DNA of 64,000 nucleotides, from assembly GCA_905331475.1 (NCBI GenBank), contig CAJNYU010004398.1:39493-103492 (forward strand), given 5' to 3'. Both the position numbers and the translations under genes were made by a program. Positions 49,152-62,238 of the stretch are shown in pieces. The stretch's first letter is position 1. The number at the start of each line of letters is the position of its first letter. Under the pieces are notes generated by a model, which was given only the letters and a program-made list of their open reading frames with translations, did no database searches and was not told the DNA's origin. The stretch comes from Rotaria socialis (lineage: Eukaryota; Rotifera; Eurotatoria; Philodinida; Philodinidae).

Positions 49152-49641
49152 TTATGTTAACATAGCGTCTGATGTATTTAAAGTAATTTTCTTTTTTTGT
49201 TTTTTTCCTGGTGTTTTCGATTTTTTGTTTTTTGCAATTCGTTTTACTACGGCTTGTTTAGCTTGTAAACGTTTTCGTTGACGACCACTTAACCATGATG
49301 GAAATTGACCATCTTTATTTTTTAATGTACGAACATTGTATTCCGTTGTTGTATTTGTACTAATTTGCATCTCTTCTAGATAAAATCATATTTTTAATTC
49401 TTTGTATATATTTTTTTCTTAAAACTTACTATCATCATCTAATGAGTCATTCTTTGCCGCTAATAAGAAGAAAAAAATTGAAACATAATTATTTTACAAC
49501 AGAAAAAAAAAAGATTTCTTTACGTATGAATGTATCCTTCTTCATTGATGCCAATCGTTTTGCTTCATCCTTCTTCGATAGTTTGTCTCGAAGAAGTTTA
49601 CGCATTGCACGCATATGTTTACTTCGTTTACTTTTAGCCAT
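49152..49641 (-). CDS. LLPH: LLPH-like small basic nucleolar protein
   Basis: Three exons (from 49641, a middle exon near 49434-49467, and 49152-49378) encode about 120 residues, very rich in Lys and Arg. The start MAKSKRSKHMRAMRK and EAKRLASMKK match the conserved N-terminus of LLP homologues. KDGQFPSWLSGRQRKRLQAK matches the second conserved block (human [20 protein letters not shown]). The tail KKSKTPGKKQKKK is a nuclear or nucleolar localisation stretch. LLPH associates with chromatin and nucleoli and, by analogy with its yeast relative, may help large-subunit assembly. It is the upstream member of a tight pair with DPH5. Confidence 0.87.
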
Positions 49642-49846
49642 CTAAAAATTCAAATGAAAGAAAAATACAGATTATATTTGTTAAGCTTTTCTTTATGAAC
49701 ATTCTATCTCGTGCTAAAAACAAAACATCTGTGGTTTCATCGAAATCGAAATTCCAAACTACATTAATGAAATAAACAGATCTGTCATATTTGTTTTTGT
49801 TTTAAAAATATTGTTGTCTATACAATTAAGAGTATATTGTAATTAA

Positions 49847-52442
49847 TCACAAAATTTGTGTTGAAGCGCTTTGACTTTGATAAATAATGGCACCAACAAA
49901 ATTGACACCACTTGCTAAAATAAATACTGGAAACCAGCGACCATGACTGGCAACAACTAATTCAGCGGTAACAGGACCGGCTAATATTCCAGGTATTGTT
50001 GCAAGAGTATTCGATATAGCGAATGTTATACCAGCATGATTAGGTGCAATATCGGCATGATTTGATAGATGACCAGCGGAATTGCATGCACTTAAACCCA
50101 TGCTTATTGATATAAAACTAAAATATAACATTAAAATCTTAGATTTTAGATAAAAAAAATAAAGCTAAAATAGACATTACACAACAGCAAGTAGAAGATT
50201 ATCAACTGAAATAAATAGCAACATGAATAGAGCAGGTCCAAGTAAGCCAATAGCAGTCATTAATCGACGAACAGATAAAACTGTCCATCGATTTTGAATA
50301 AGTGAATCAGCGAAGTGGCCGGCAGCTAATACAAATAGAAACAATAATAAGTAAGAGTATCTGTAACGTAAACAAATACTACGAATAAAAATGTATTTTC
50401 ATAGCGAATAACGACTTTTCTATCATTGTTTACTCATGTAAAACTTGTCAACGAATTTATGTAACCTTGGGCAAGTTTGAGTACTACAATCACTGTTGTG
50501 TCTGGATCAAAAAACTATTTGTATGAAGTCAATCGGAAGCTATTGTTTAATGATAAACAAGTTCAAATAAATATCACTATAAACTAACTAAACTTATAAG
50601 ACAGCAAGACTATTTACTTACAAATTATATTCCGATATAATGCGAGTTCACTGCTGAAACTAATACACATACACATATATACGAATGAGAATGTCTCATT
50701 GAAGCGTCTAGACTGAGAGCATACTAGCACATCCAAATTTAGTATTTTAAGTAATGCATTTATTATCAGACTAAGTATTTTTATTTAATCATAATAATGA
50801 TATATTATGATTAAATTTTACTTTCATGAACTATCTCAGTAGATTTAAGATAGGTCTAGGTCACCCTAAAAGCACATATTAATCTATATCTTTTGATTAT
50901 GACATGAAGATTCATGTAATATGAAAAATATGAAGTATCAGTCTTTCGTCACTATCTTTTTAAAAATAATATTAATCATATTCAAAATGAAGACATACAC
51001 AAAAACATGGAGATACAACGAATGTTTTTATCTTCAAATATTTTCTCAATAGAAAAAAACTATTTTAGACTACGTCATCTTTGTTCATTTAATAATATCT
51101 TGTCAAACGCATGATACAATGTTCTGATGTGACAGTATATTAGATAAACAGACTTTTTCATTACTCACTCTACAATATTCTTTCGCGAAAAATCTATGAA
51201 CTGCTTCAGACAGGTTAGCAGTTCACTCTGCAATGTTTCCTATCATTGTCAATCGAGCGAATGACAAAATCACCTTATCGAAGAAACACCAATAGCAAAC
51301 CTATCATTGTTTCTGTCTGTCTGTTTTAAGTTAAAGAAAAAAATCGAATTAATTTTTTATTGAAATAATGACTTCATCCTAAGATATATTTTCTGATTTA
51401 ACTTACCGACACCTAATAAACAATTCATGACATATGGAAATGCTGTAAACGATAAATTCGTCGGATCTGCATCGAATGTTTTGGTTAAATACGATGGTAA
51501 CCATACCATAACAATATAAGATGACCAATTCATTGAAAAATGTGCAATATAAATTGCCCATAGTGGCCAATGTGAGATAAATTCAATCCATCTATAACTT
51601 TTATTTCCTAACTAAGAAAAACAAGATATATTATATATGATGAATATCTATTGTGAATTGATAATTACTTTTGATGATGGATGAAGAAAGGCTTCATCAG
51701 CGCCAACATTTCCAATATTAAGATTCAAATCGCGATAACTTACAATCCATAAAAATGTCCACAAAAAACCAATAAAACCAAAGAAAAAGAAAACAGTACG
51801 CCATGCTATATGAGGACATATCTAAGACAAAAAAAATCAAATTAAGTGTGACACAAAAATCAACATTGTCTTTGTCATACCAATGCTGCAAAAGTTTGTC
51901 CCACTGAGCCTAATGCTATAAGATAACTAAACGACCTAGATCGTTCTTCCATCGGTACATAGTTACTGAAGACATGAAATATCGTTGGTAAAGCTTTAAA
52001 TAAAATAAAAATTTAGTTGTTATTCTATTTTATGTTTCTGCATTTACCTAAACCTTCACCAAATCCTAGAGCAATTCTTGAAAAAATAAGTAAAAAAGGT
52101 AACGGTGCCAAAAACGGTGTCGCAAATGTTACTAATGACCATGTGAAAACTGCTAAAGCAAGAACGGCCTTTGTGCCAAAACGTCGTACAAATATATGAG
52201 CAAATAATTGGCTAGTTAAATAACCGATTGGAAACGATGATAAAATATAACCTTGCAAAGGTAAATTCCAATTTAATTCTTTTGCCATAGGAATAATTGC
52301 AACTAAAATAAGTAGAATTTTTATTCATTGAAAATCTTCTGCAGAAATACGCGACTTTACTTGGCATAATCGCTCGATCTGCAGCATTTATGAAATTTGC
52401 AAGCGAGCAAAGTGTTACGGTGCGAGATTTTCCGAACGACAT
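49847..52442 (-). CDS. SLC17-family anion transporter (major facilitator superfamily)
   Basis: About seven exons. The start MSFGKSRTVTLCSLANFINA is followed by ADRAIMP, corresponding to the first helix. Then come WNLPLQGYILSSFPIGYLTS with the RRFGTKAVL loop, FLLIFSRIALGFGEGL, and FHVFSNYVPMEERSRSFSY. IAWRTVFFFFGFIGFLWTF and WPLWAIYIAHFSMNWSSYIV belong to later helices. The last exon carries CNSAGHLSNHADIAPNHAGI and SNTLATIPGILAGPVTAEL, a signature of SLC17 and the plant PHT4 anion transporters. The family moves phosphate, sialic acid, glutamate or nucleotides using H+ or Na+ gradients. My recollection puts it nearest SLC17A9/PHT4, but the substrate is not decided by sequence. An intron of about 1 kb lies at about 50360-51407. 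Confidence 0.85.
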
Positions 52443-52869
52443 TTATTTAAAAAAACAAAAAGGCGAATTTCGTTTATCCATCAATATATGTGTATTCATC
52501 AAAAATTATTCTATTGGTTAGTCCTAGCCAGAAAAAAAAGTCACCTTCATATCGTTAGATGTCGTGTTAAAAATAAATTGATTCGAATATGTTGATTTTT
52601 CACTAATTACTTTCTATAGTTACAAAATAATTTTTTATTTTCAAATTAAATAATATTAATAGAAAAGAAGAACGGACCCTTTCCATTCAACTGTCCTCCT
52701 TAATTGCATTCAACGAGATGCGTCGGATTGGTAAACTAACGATAAACATGGAGTCTAAATCACATACAACGACAAACATTATATTGTTGTGTTTTGCTCT
52801 TAGAATTTTTATAGAATTTCTTCGTTTCTTTTAAGATCAGTTTTATAGTACCTTTTACAAAAAAAAAAC
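52443..52869. promoter_or_regulatory. Divergent promoter region of the SLC17 gene and RPS8
   Basis: 427 bases separate the two start codons. A pyrimidine-rich TTTCTTTTAAG and a later TTTTATAG stand 20-45 bases before the RPS8 ATG; either could be a trans-splice acceptor or the 3' end of a 5' UTR intron. The A-run directly before the ATG is typical of highly translated genes here. Confidence 0.4.
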
Positions 52870-53557
52870 ATGGGTATCAGCCGTGACCATTGGCATAAAC
52901 GACGAAAGACTGGTGGCAAACGACCACAACCACACAAGAAACGAAAATTCGAATTAGGTCGGCCAGCGGCTCTTACCAAATTGGGTACAAAGCGTATTCA
53001 TACTGTACGAACAAGAGGTGGCAATAAAAAATATCGTGCACTTCGTCTTGATATTGGTAATTTTTCATGGGGTTCAGAAGGTATTGCAAAAAAAACTCGT
53101 GTCATCGATGTTATGTACCATCCATCGAACAATGTTTGTATTTTTTCAATTACTTGATTTTTTAAAAATTCTAATTGTTTTTCTTTCTTATTAGGAGTTA
53201 GTGCGTACAAAAACATTAACAAAATCAACCATCGTACAAATCGATGCTGTGCCATTCCGTCAATGGTATGAATCCTATTATGCAGTACCACTTGGCCGTA
53301 AGAAAGGTGTTAAATTAACTGAAGCTGAAGAAGCTGTACTCAATCGTAAACGTTCAGCTAAATCAGCAAAGAAAATAGCCGTAAAACAACGTCGCGCTAA
53401 AGTCGAACAAGGACTTGAAGAGCAATTTCAAGCTGGACGTGTCCTCGCCTGTATTGCATCTCGACCGGGTCAAAACGGCCGATGTGATGGATATGTGCTT
53501 GAAGGCAAAGAACTCGATTTTTACATGAAGAAGATCAAACAAAAAAAATCCAAATAG
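52870..53557 (+). CDS. RPS8: Ribosomal protein eS8
   Basis: Exons 52870-53133 and 53195-53557 join as NNELVRTK and give 208 residues, exactly the animal length. Conserved blocks: [72 protein letters not shown], and [21 protein letters not shown] component of the 40S subunit. A poly(A) signal (AATAAA) lies at 53681-53686. PSMD2 begins 195 bases after the stop on the same strand. Confidence 0.97.
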
Positions 53558-53751
53558 AATATGCATGTTTAAATGAAAAAAAATTGTTTCTTTTTGTGTC
53601 TTGTATCATCATCGTTTTGTTATTCTAAACAAAAAAAAACAATAACAACAAAGGCTTACAAGAAGAAATGTTTTGGAAAAAATAAAGAAAACAGCATAAA
53701 AATAAAAATATCTGATTTATGTTTTTGTTTTCTAGATAGAAAATAAAAATC

Positions 53752-56700
53752 ATGACCAGTTCAGATTCAGTTGAACAAAATAAACAACAAGAAGGAAATA
53801 AGGATGATGCAAAAAAACCAATTGAAGTTAAAGAAGAAGATTTAGTATGTCGCATAGGATTATTTGAGATTAGACTTTGATATTATTTATTTAGTCGGAA
53901 GAAGATAAACAATTAAAAGAAGAACTTGAATTATGTGTTGAGCGTTTAAAAGTAAGTTCGCAAATATAACAATAACGCTTTAATATAAAGTTTTTTTTTC
54001 TCTTTTTACAGGAGAATGATACGAATTTATATCGAGCCGCACTTGAAACGCTTCGACAAAAAATTCGTGAGTCAACTAGTTCAATGACAAGTGTACCAAA
54101 ACCTTTGAAATTTATGAGACCATTTTATAATGATATGATTGCAATTTATGAAAAAATTCTTGATGTTCATAATAAAGTATTTATTTTATTGTTACTTTTC
54201 AATAGGCTTATGTCTACATATAAATTATGTTTTTTTTCTTTAGGCTCTATGTGCTGATATTGTTTCAGTCCTTGCTATGACAGCAATTGACACCAAAGAA
54301 GTACTCAAATATCGTTTATTAGGTTCAAATCAAGATATCGGCACGTGGGGCCATGAATACATTAGGTGAGCAATTCTATTCAACTAATTGCATGATTTTA
54401 TTGAATCCATAACATATAATTTATAAATCAGAAACTCATTTAGAGCAGAAAATATTTAAAAAGTGAATTTTTTTGTAAATATATTTGAATATTTAGAGTA
54501 AAATATAAATTGAAGAGTTTTCGTCATTCTTCGAATCCTTTTGAAAAATTTTTAATGTTGACGGTGGCTTCAAGGCCAACGGAAAAAAGTTTCACAATGT
54601 TCTTTGAAGAATAATAAAAAATGGTTAAAAGAAAACGATCCAGCACACACATCAAAGTCTAAATAAAACTAATTTCTGCAATAGACCTTAATATAGGCTA
54701 AAACTATCATAATGAATCATGAAGACAAAAAAAAAGGTTGCAGCGGTAACATATACACAAATGAGTAACCCAAATAAAATATTCAAGAAGAATTAAACTA
54801 GACGAATAAATTTAATTTGAGTTTACTTGATGTTCAACTGAGTTTTATCGATAGAAATTTTTTTTTATTGTAAGTAATTATTACACTTTAATTATTTGAA
54901 TATCGCACTGATCGCATTTTGGGTTATTCCACGAAAACTTAATAGATCGGACATAATAAATCAAATCAAATGCAAATTCAAATTTTCTATTCATACCAAA
55001 TATTCATATTTGAAAAGATAGATAAATTTCGCCTTTGATCGGGCCGATCTATATTCAAGTTATCTCTTGCCGGAGATTTGTAAATACAGTCCTGATGATT
55101 TTTGAAACAAAGATTTTCCCAAGTAGTATTTCAGTTCGAACAGCCCTATATAGACACGCAAAAAAAATGCAGCATTTGACTTTCTATCAGATGTAAAGGC
55201 TAATGGAATATGTTGTGCTGTAGTTTAATTGAAAAAAGTTAGTATAATTACAAGGGCTTTTTCATTGTTTTAAAAGGCGAGTAAATTCGCCAGTGGCGAC
55301 CCCATCCATTATTTGCTACTTTCGTTTCAAATGTCGCCCAAGGAATATATGTATCGTTCTCTGTGGTATTGAAAAATTACATTTACATTTGGCATGATCA
55401 TTGATTTTTTTTCACATTATACAAGATTCCATTGTTTAATAGAATAGGCTAAAATCAATATCAAAATAAACCTATTCTTTTTTTTTTGTCTAGACATTTA
55501 TCAGCAGACATTGCTTCTGAATGGGAATCAACAGGAATCAATCCTGAACTTCGCCAACGTCTCCTTTCATTAACAAATGAAATAGTACCATTTTTAATGC
55601 GTCATAATGCTGAAGCTGATGCATGTGATCTTTTAATGGAAATAGAACAATTAGATTTAATTGAAACATTTGTTGATAAAGACACTTTTTCACGTGTTTG
55701 TCTTTATTTAACTAGGTAAAACAAATGCATTATTTATCATATATTTAAAAAACTAATAATAATTGTATTTTTAGTTGTGTACCTTACGTACCTGAACCAG
55801 ATGATACAAAACTATTACGTACAGCATGTAAACTTTACCGACATTATGATCAATATCCATTAGCATTACGTTGTGCTGTACAATTAAATGATATGGATCT
55901 TATAAAAGATCTAGTTAATACATGCCCATCAAGGTAATTAGAATTGTTCAATTATTTTCGCGAGTTTCTCTCGTTCTATGGTATCGAACTATTTTTTCTC
56001 CTGAGTATATGACTACGGTAATAAACACTGATTGAAAATATTTATTCTCTTTCATCCATTCAAATTTACTTAAATTATGGTTCATACATTTTTTTGCAAG
56101 AAAAAATTGTCCAACGAAAGTGTGCACCAGGAAACTTATTTCAGAATTTAGTCACTCTCTCAGCTGCGACTATTTTTTTTAATGCTAAGAGTGGCTCCAT
56201 ATGTCTGCTTCATAATGATAAAAGTTCACAACACCTAATCTACACCTTAGACATAGGAATATTATGAAATATGATAATAGCGACGTAACGCTAATTCTAT
56301 TTCATTCAGTGTTACGATTCTAAAAGATGACTGAGTACAATGGTATTTTTCTGCTAATGAAAGCTTTTCATATAAAAATAGAAAACTCATTGCAAAAAGA
56401 TTCGCTGTATTGAAAAAATCATGGTTATTTGCTGTTGAACAGGCACTCTTGATGATCAACTAATATCTTGATTATATGAAAACTACTGTTAAAAAAAGTC
56501 ATGCATCAAATAATAACCATATTTATCTACTCCAATGAGAAGTTGAACGAAAATATTGATATCTAAAACATAATTTCAAGTGCTTGTTTGCCGTTCAAGG
56601 TTAATTATTCTAAGCATATCAGCTCAATATCTTAAAATTTAGGAGCGATGTGCTGTGTGGCATTTACCAGTGTTTCGAACTGTTTATTTAATATATTGCC

Positions 56701-59700
56701 TTTCTATTTTAGTTTAGTCAAGAAACAACTTTCATTTATGTTAGGACGACAACAAATTATTTGGAATGTCACAGAAGCCAATGGTGAAGATCCAGATGAA
56801 TTAACAAATTTGATGTCTAATTCACATTTAACATCCAATTTTTTGGCATTAGCTCGTGAACTTGATATAATGGAAGCTAAGTTACCCGAAGATATTTATA
56901 AAACATACTTAGATAATACAAATCGATCGAATTATAATCAACCTGATTCAAGCAAACAAAATTTAGCATCAGCCTTTGTTAATGGATTTGTTAATGCTGG
57001 TTTTGGCCAAGATAAAATTGTAACACAAGATACAAAATGGTTAACAAAATATAAAGACAATGGTTTATTAAGTGCAACAGCTTCACTTGGTCTTATTGTT
57101 CTTTGGGACGTTGATGGTGGTCTTAGTTTAATTGATAAATATCTTTATAGTTCCGATGACAATATGAAGGTTCGTTTAACATAAGTATTATTTCCTAAAA
57201 CAAAAATTTTTTTTTCTTCTAATTAAAATGGTAAATTTGGGGGAAAAAGACGATTGTTTTTTGAGACAATAAGGAATTTGAAAACTACGAAGTTTTTCGT
57301 AGAAATGATGAGCTAATATTTGTGGACTGCTAAGAACAATGATGAAGTATATTGAATCACTAAAAGAAAATTTTTCTTTTTTTTTCGAGTTCATGTACTT
57401 ATAAGACGAATCATTCAAAATATGGCAGCATATGCTTCCTTTGTTACCTGCTTATAGATTGGAATTTCAAATTTTTATCACATATTTTCTACTCTCTTTT
57501 TTTTGCACTTAATACTCTAATTATAATACCAGTGAAGAAAATGTTTTTTTTTTAAATTTAAAATTCTTTCAAAACCACTATTTGAATAGAACAATGAACT
57601 ATTCTACCTTCTTTTCCTAGAAACTTGCAGTAATTGAACTGAAGATTTTTTTTTTGTGAAAACTAGAACCGCAGTGGGCGTATATTTATGCACTGTTTTC
57701 TTAACAATCCTTTCCGGCCTGATGTTACCATATGGCAATATTTTCTCTTTTTACCGGTGCAGTGCTTTTCGAATAGCCGGCCTTATGGCGTTAAAATAAT
57801 GTTCGAATGATTGAGGGATGGCCTCAGAAAAATTTTCTCTGAACAAAACATAATGTATCCAGTCACGACATTTCAGTGTTTTGCTTTTTGTAAGCGAAAA
57901 AATATAAGTTTTTAAAGAAAAAGAACATAATATACACCTTTATTTTATGCAAATCATAAATATCAACTCTGGTGATTCGTAAGAACGTAGCACTTGAGTT
58001 CATTTTTTCAATACTATGTTCTCATAGTATCATATATATATATATATATATATTTTTTTTTTCATTGGAATGTCGATTGAAAACATCCCTTACATATGAA
58101 ATCGATTAAAAGAAAAGATTTCGACTTGTGCACTATTGTAAGGAAAATTTTCATTCATCAAGTCTCAACGCAAACGATTAGGAAGTTTATCAGAAAAAAA
58201 ATTCTTATGATTTCTACTTCATACAAACATTTTTTTTATTAGGCTGGCGCTCTTCTCGCTTGTGGTATTGTCAATTGTGGTGTTCAAAACGATTGTGATC
58301 CAGCATTAGCTCTTCTGGGTGATTATGTTTCTCATAATGATACACCATTCCGTGTTGGTTCCATTGTTGGGTATGATGCAAACAGTTATTCATTAGCTTA
58401 TTCAATATTATTTTCTATTATTTTTAGTTTGGGTCTCGCTTATGCAGGAACAAATCGTGAAGATGTTATTGAGCTTATTAGTAACGCATTACGGGAAGGA
58501 AATCCGTCCATGGAAGTAAGGCCTCTTTTTGTTGATAATTGAGTTTTTTTTCTCATATATTAATTTATTTTAGGTTATCTCTCTAGCATGTCTTTCAATT
58601 GGAATAATTGCAGTTGGCTCATGCAATGCTGAAGTATCAACAACACTATTGAGTATTTTACTTGAACGAAGTGAACTTGAACTCAAAGATCATTTTGCTA
58701 AATTCATTGCACTTGCTATTGGTCTCTTGTTTCTTAGTATGGAATATAAATTTTCAAGTCTAATATATCAAGAAAATTTTTTTCTTTAGGCAAAGGTGAA
58801 GCTGTTGAAGCTATGCTTGAATCTCTTAAAGTTATCAATGAACCATTACGCTCATTTGCAACTGTTCTTGTTGAATGTTGTGCATATGCTGGTACAGGAA
58901 ATGTTTTGAAAATTCAACGTATGCTACATATATGTAGTGAACATTTCGACACTAAAGAGGAGAAAAAAGTAATGTTTCCTTTCCTTTCTGGACAGATTAA
59001 AAATAATGTAAAATTTTATATTTAAAGGAAGGTGAAAAAGAATCATCAAAAGATAAAGAGAAGGATAAAGATAAAAAGAAAGAAGATGAAAATGCTACAC
59101 AAAATTCCGCTCATCAAGGTATAATAGAATATTATTTTTATTGATTGAATGCATTTTGTTTTTAAATTTTAGCTGCCGCTGTACTCGGTATTGCAATGAT
59201 TGCTATGGGAGAAGAGATTGGTGCCGAAATGGCATTACGTTCATTTGGGCATTTGGTAATATAAATATATTCAAAAATTAAAATGAATTATTTTATATAA
59301 AACAGAGTTTAAAATAACGTTGAATTCTAAAAGCAAGAAAATCGATCCGTATGAGACATGTTAGTTAATGATTCATTGCAGAAATTTTAGAAATAGTTTT
59401 TCATGATAGATGTTGTTAGCATGTATTGCAGACTGTAGATATATCGTGCTTGATTTTTATACATGAACAAGACCCTGATTGTAGTTTTCTATCGACGTGT
59501 TAGTAAAACAAATTTGAAGAAATATAGATTAAAATAGAGAGAATCTTGAATGAACTGAAAAACAACAACTACTACTTTGTATTTGAAATTTTAATCCAGC
59601 AGAGATTTTAGAACTAGATATTTCTAATTTTGCTCTTTTTATAGCTACGCTATGGCGAACCAGTTATCAAGCGAGCTGTACCTCTTGCACTTGCTTTATT

Positions 59701-60523
59701 ATCTGTATCAAATCCAAAATTAAGTATAATTGATACATTAAGTAAATTTTCTCATGATGCAGATCATGAAGTCTCATATAATTCAATTTTCGCAATGGGC
59801 ATCGTCGGTGCTGGTATGTTTTATTCGAAGAAAATGATTCAGAAATATAATATTCCTTTGTTTTCCTAAAGGTACAAACAATGCTCGATTAGCTGCAATG
59901 CTTCGACAATTAGCTGTCTATCATGGAAAAGATATGAATAATCTATTTATGGTTCGTCTTGCTCAGGGTCTTACACATCTTGGTAAAGGTACAATGACGC
60001 TGAACCCATATCATAGCGATCGAATGCTTCTTTGTCGTGTGGCATTGGCTGGTTTACTTACTGTACTTGTTTCATTATTTGATGTTAAACAAAGTAAACA
60101 CTCAAAAATCAATTGTTTATCTATTATTTCATTTTATCGTTATTTTTCCCTCTTCTTTAGCTGTTATTGGTAAATATCATTATTTACTTTATTTTCTTGC
60201 ATTGGCTATTCAACCACGTATGCTTGTTACATTCGATGAATCACTTCGACCATTACCAGTACCTGTTCGTGTTGGACAAGTAAGCTATTATTTAAAATAA
60301 ATTTAAAGAACAATTTTATAAGTTATTTTCTTTTTTTTAGGCAGTCGATGTTGTTGGTCAAGCAGGTAAACCAAAAACTATAACTGGTTTTCAAACGCAT
60401 ACAACACCTGTCTTATTGGCTTATGGTGAACGTGCGGAATTAGCAACTGAAGAATATGTAACATTAACACCTGTATTGGAAGGTTTCGTTATTTTACAAA
60501 AAAATCCGAATTATGTACCATGA
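53752..60523 (+). CDS. PSMD2: PSMD2/Rpn1, 26S proteasome base scaffold
   Basis: A large multi-exon gene for the non-ATPase base subunit that docks ubiquitin receptors and shuttle factors on the regulatory particle. The start [20 protein letters not shown] is a typical charged leader. Then come [53 protein letters not shown] (across a 1.1-kb intron) and [20 protein letters not shown] at 55615-55675. The toroid of PC repeats follows: [20 protein letters not shown] near 57085, [10 protein letters not shown] and [15 protein letters not shown] near 58260-58470, [11 protein letters not shown], and [20 protein letters not shown] at 59170-59230. It ends [18 protein letters not shown] with TGA at 60521-60523. 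A Lys/Glu/Asp-rich stretch at 59030-59100 is the usual charged insertion. Introns 54367-55493, about 55935-56714, 57170-58241 and 59259-59643 are long. Poly(A) signal near 60597. Confidence 0.95.
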
Positions 60524-62025
60524 TTTTTGTCTTTTCTTTTGTCTTTTTCTTCTCACAAAATTTTCGTCTTACTATATAATCGAGAGACCTTTGTTTAATA
60601 AAAAAAAAACGGTCTTTCTGATTGTTGTCGTCTGTTCTCTATTTTACTGTTTTCCTTTTCTTTTTCTTTTGGTTTTTTTATAGTTGAAAATATATGATCA
60701 AATCATGCGATCGACCAGAGTCATAGTATATGTTAATGTCGTTGTATAACTAAATAATAAGGTGTTTATTTCAAGACATGAAGTAAATTACAAAATATTT
60801 CGATAGAAATGTTTTCAAAAGCGAATTAATAGTTTTTTCTTTTTTTTGGATGATCATAATTATAAAGAAATAAAAACTTGATCAAATTGATGTTCTGATG
60901 TCTTCTATGAATCTCTTTTTATTGTTCATGGAAAAATATTAAGCACGATTGGTTCATTTTATTAATGCATAACACATTCATAAAAATAATTTCAAAGTTA
61001 GATCGCAAAATTGTGCATGTGGCGGATTTCAATATAAATCATTGATGCCAATGTGTTTCAACCACACAGTAAATTATCGGTAAACTCAAGCTGTACATTT
61101 TTATTCAAAAGTCATGGAACTTCTTTGCTATTCAAGTATGGCTGACGATGCAAGGTTGATTAATAGTTTTGCATAGACAAAAAAGGAACATGTATTTGGT
61201 TATTTGCATAAAATGTTTAGTATACAATTCTCCTTCCTCTAATATGGATGCCATACATTCATGTCACTTCTTCTCATAGTCTCAGAAGCAATTTTGCGCC
61301 AGATGCTTATCAATTAACTGGAAATTTGACGATATATTAGACTTGGACGAAGAGCGTATGATATAGTTTTCAGTTATTTATCATAAAATTTGAGAAAAAC
61401 ATACTCATCAATTTGTCAATTCGAAATCTTCCGCTTAACTCACTTGTATCTATTCATTTCTTTTACGGCTTGATACAATATACAGGACATGCCACAGCTT
61501 TGTTTTTGGTAAACTTTTTAATTTTTGTGAGAAGAAAACAGATAAGAATAACAATGTTCTTAAAAGGTCTTGAGAAATGACTTTCTTATCATAAAAGTAC
61601 TGTTTACATAATATTAATCAAAGTGCGTTCAAGAAAACTACTGTCTTAGACTTTGTAGCTTAAAATAGCTTTCCAAGTCAATAAGAAAACTTGAATATAT
61701 ATCCATTAAGAATGAAAGCCTAGACAAAACTCAGGGGCATCTGCTCTGCAAACAAAGAGTTAGAAAGGAAAAAATGTTTCTTGTTTTTGTCAAAAAAATA
61801 TTACTATCCGAGCAAAAATAAACAGACATTATATATATTCCCTCTACTGAAAGGAGGGTATTACGAAAAACGAGTTAAATGCGTTCGTTCGCTCGTCCAA
61901 TAGGAAAGAAGGTGCAAAGACTTAACTAACCTCAAACAATATCCTGCAGGGATAGGTTTGACCGAAGGTAACTGGGGTCGGGGAACTGTAATCTAGCGTG
62001 AGACTTTTAGAGTTTATGATCCTCA

Positions 62026-62238
62026 ACTTTTTTAGTGAAAAAAAAAAGTTTTTCGAGAAAATAGTTCTCCTTATAAAGTTTGATCCGATTCTGTCGGGCT
62101 CGAGGGAGTCGAATCGGAGATCAGATTTTTGAAGTTTTGCTTTCTACCTTTTTTACGGAGAGAAAAAGAGTCTTTTAGGAAAAAAATGACTTCGTTTAAA
62201 GTTTGACCGAAAGTTTTTGACGCGGAGTCACTCGAGTT
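62026..62238. repeat. Diverged tandem duplication, period about 122 bp
   Basis: Two units share the same order of words: CTTTTTTAGTG/CCTTTTTTACGG, then an A-rich tract, then TATAAAGTTTGATCCGA/TTTAAAGTTTGACCGAA, then GGGCTCGAGG/GGAGTCACTCGAG. The words are offset by about 121-123 bases. Confidence 0.5.
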
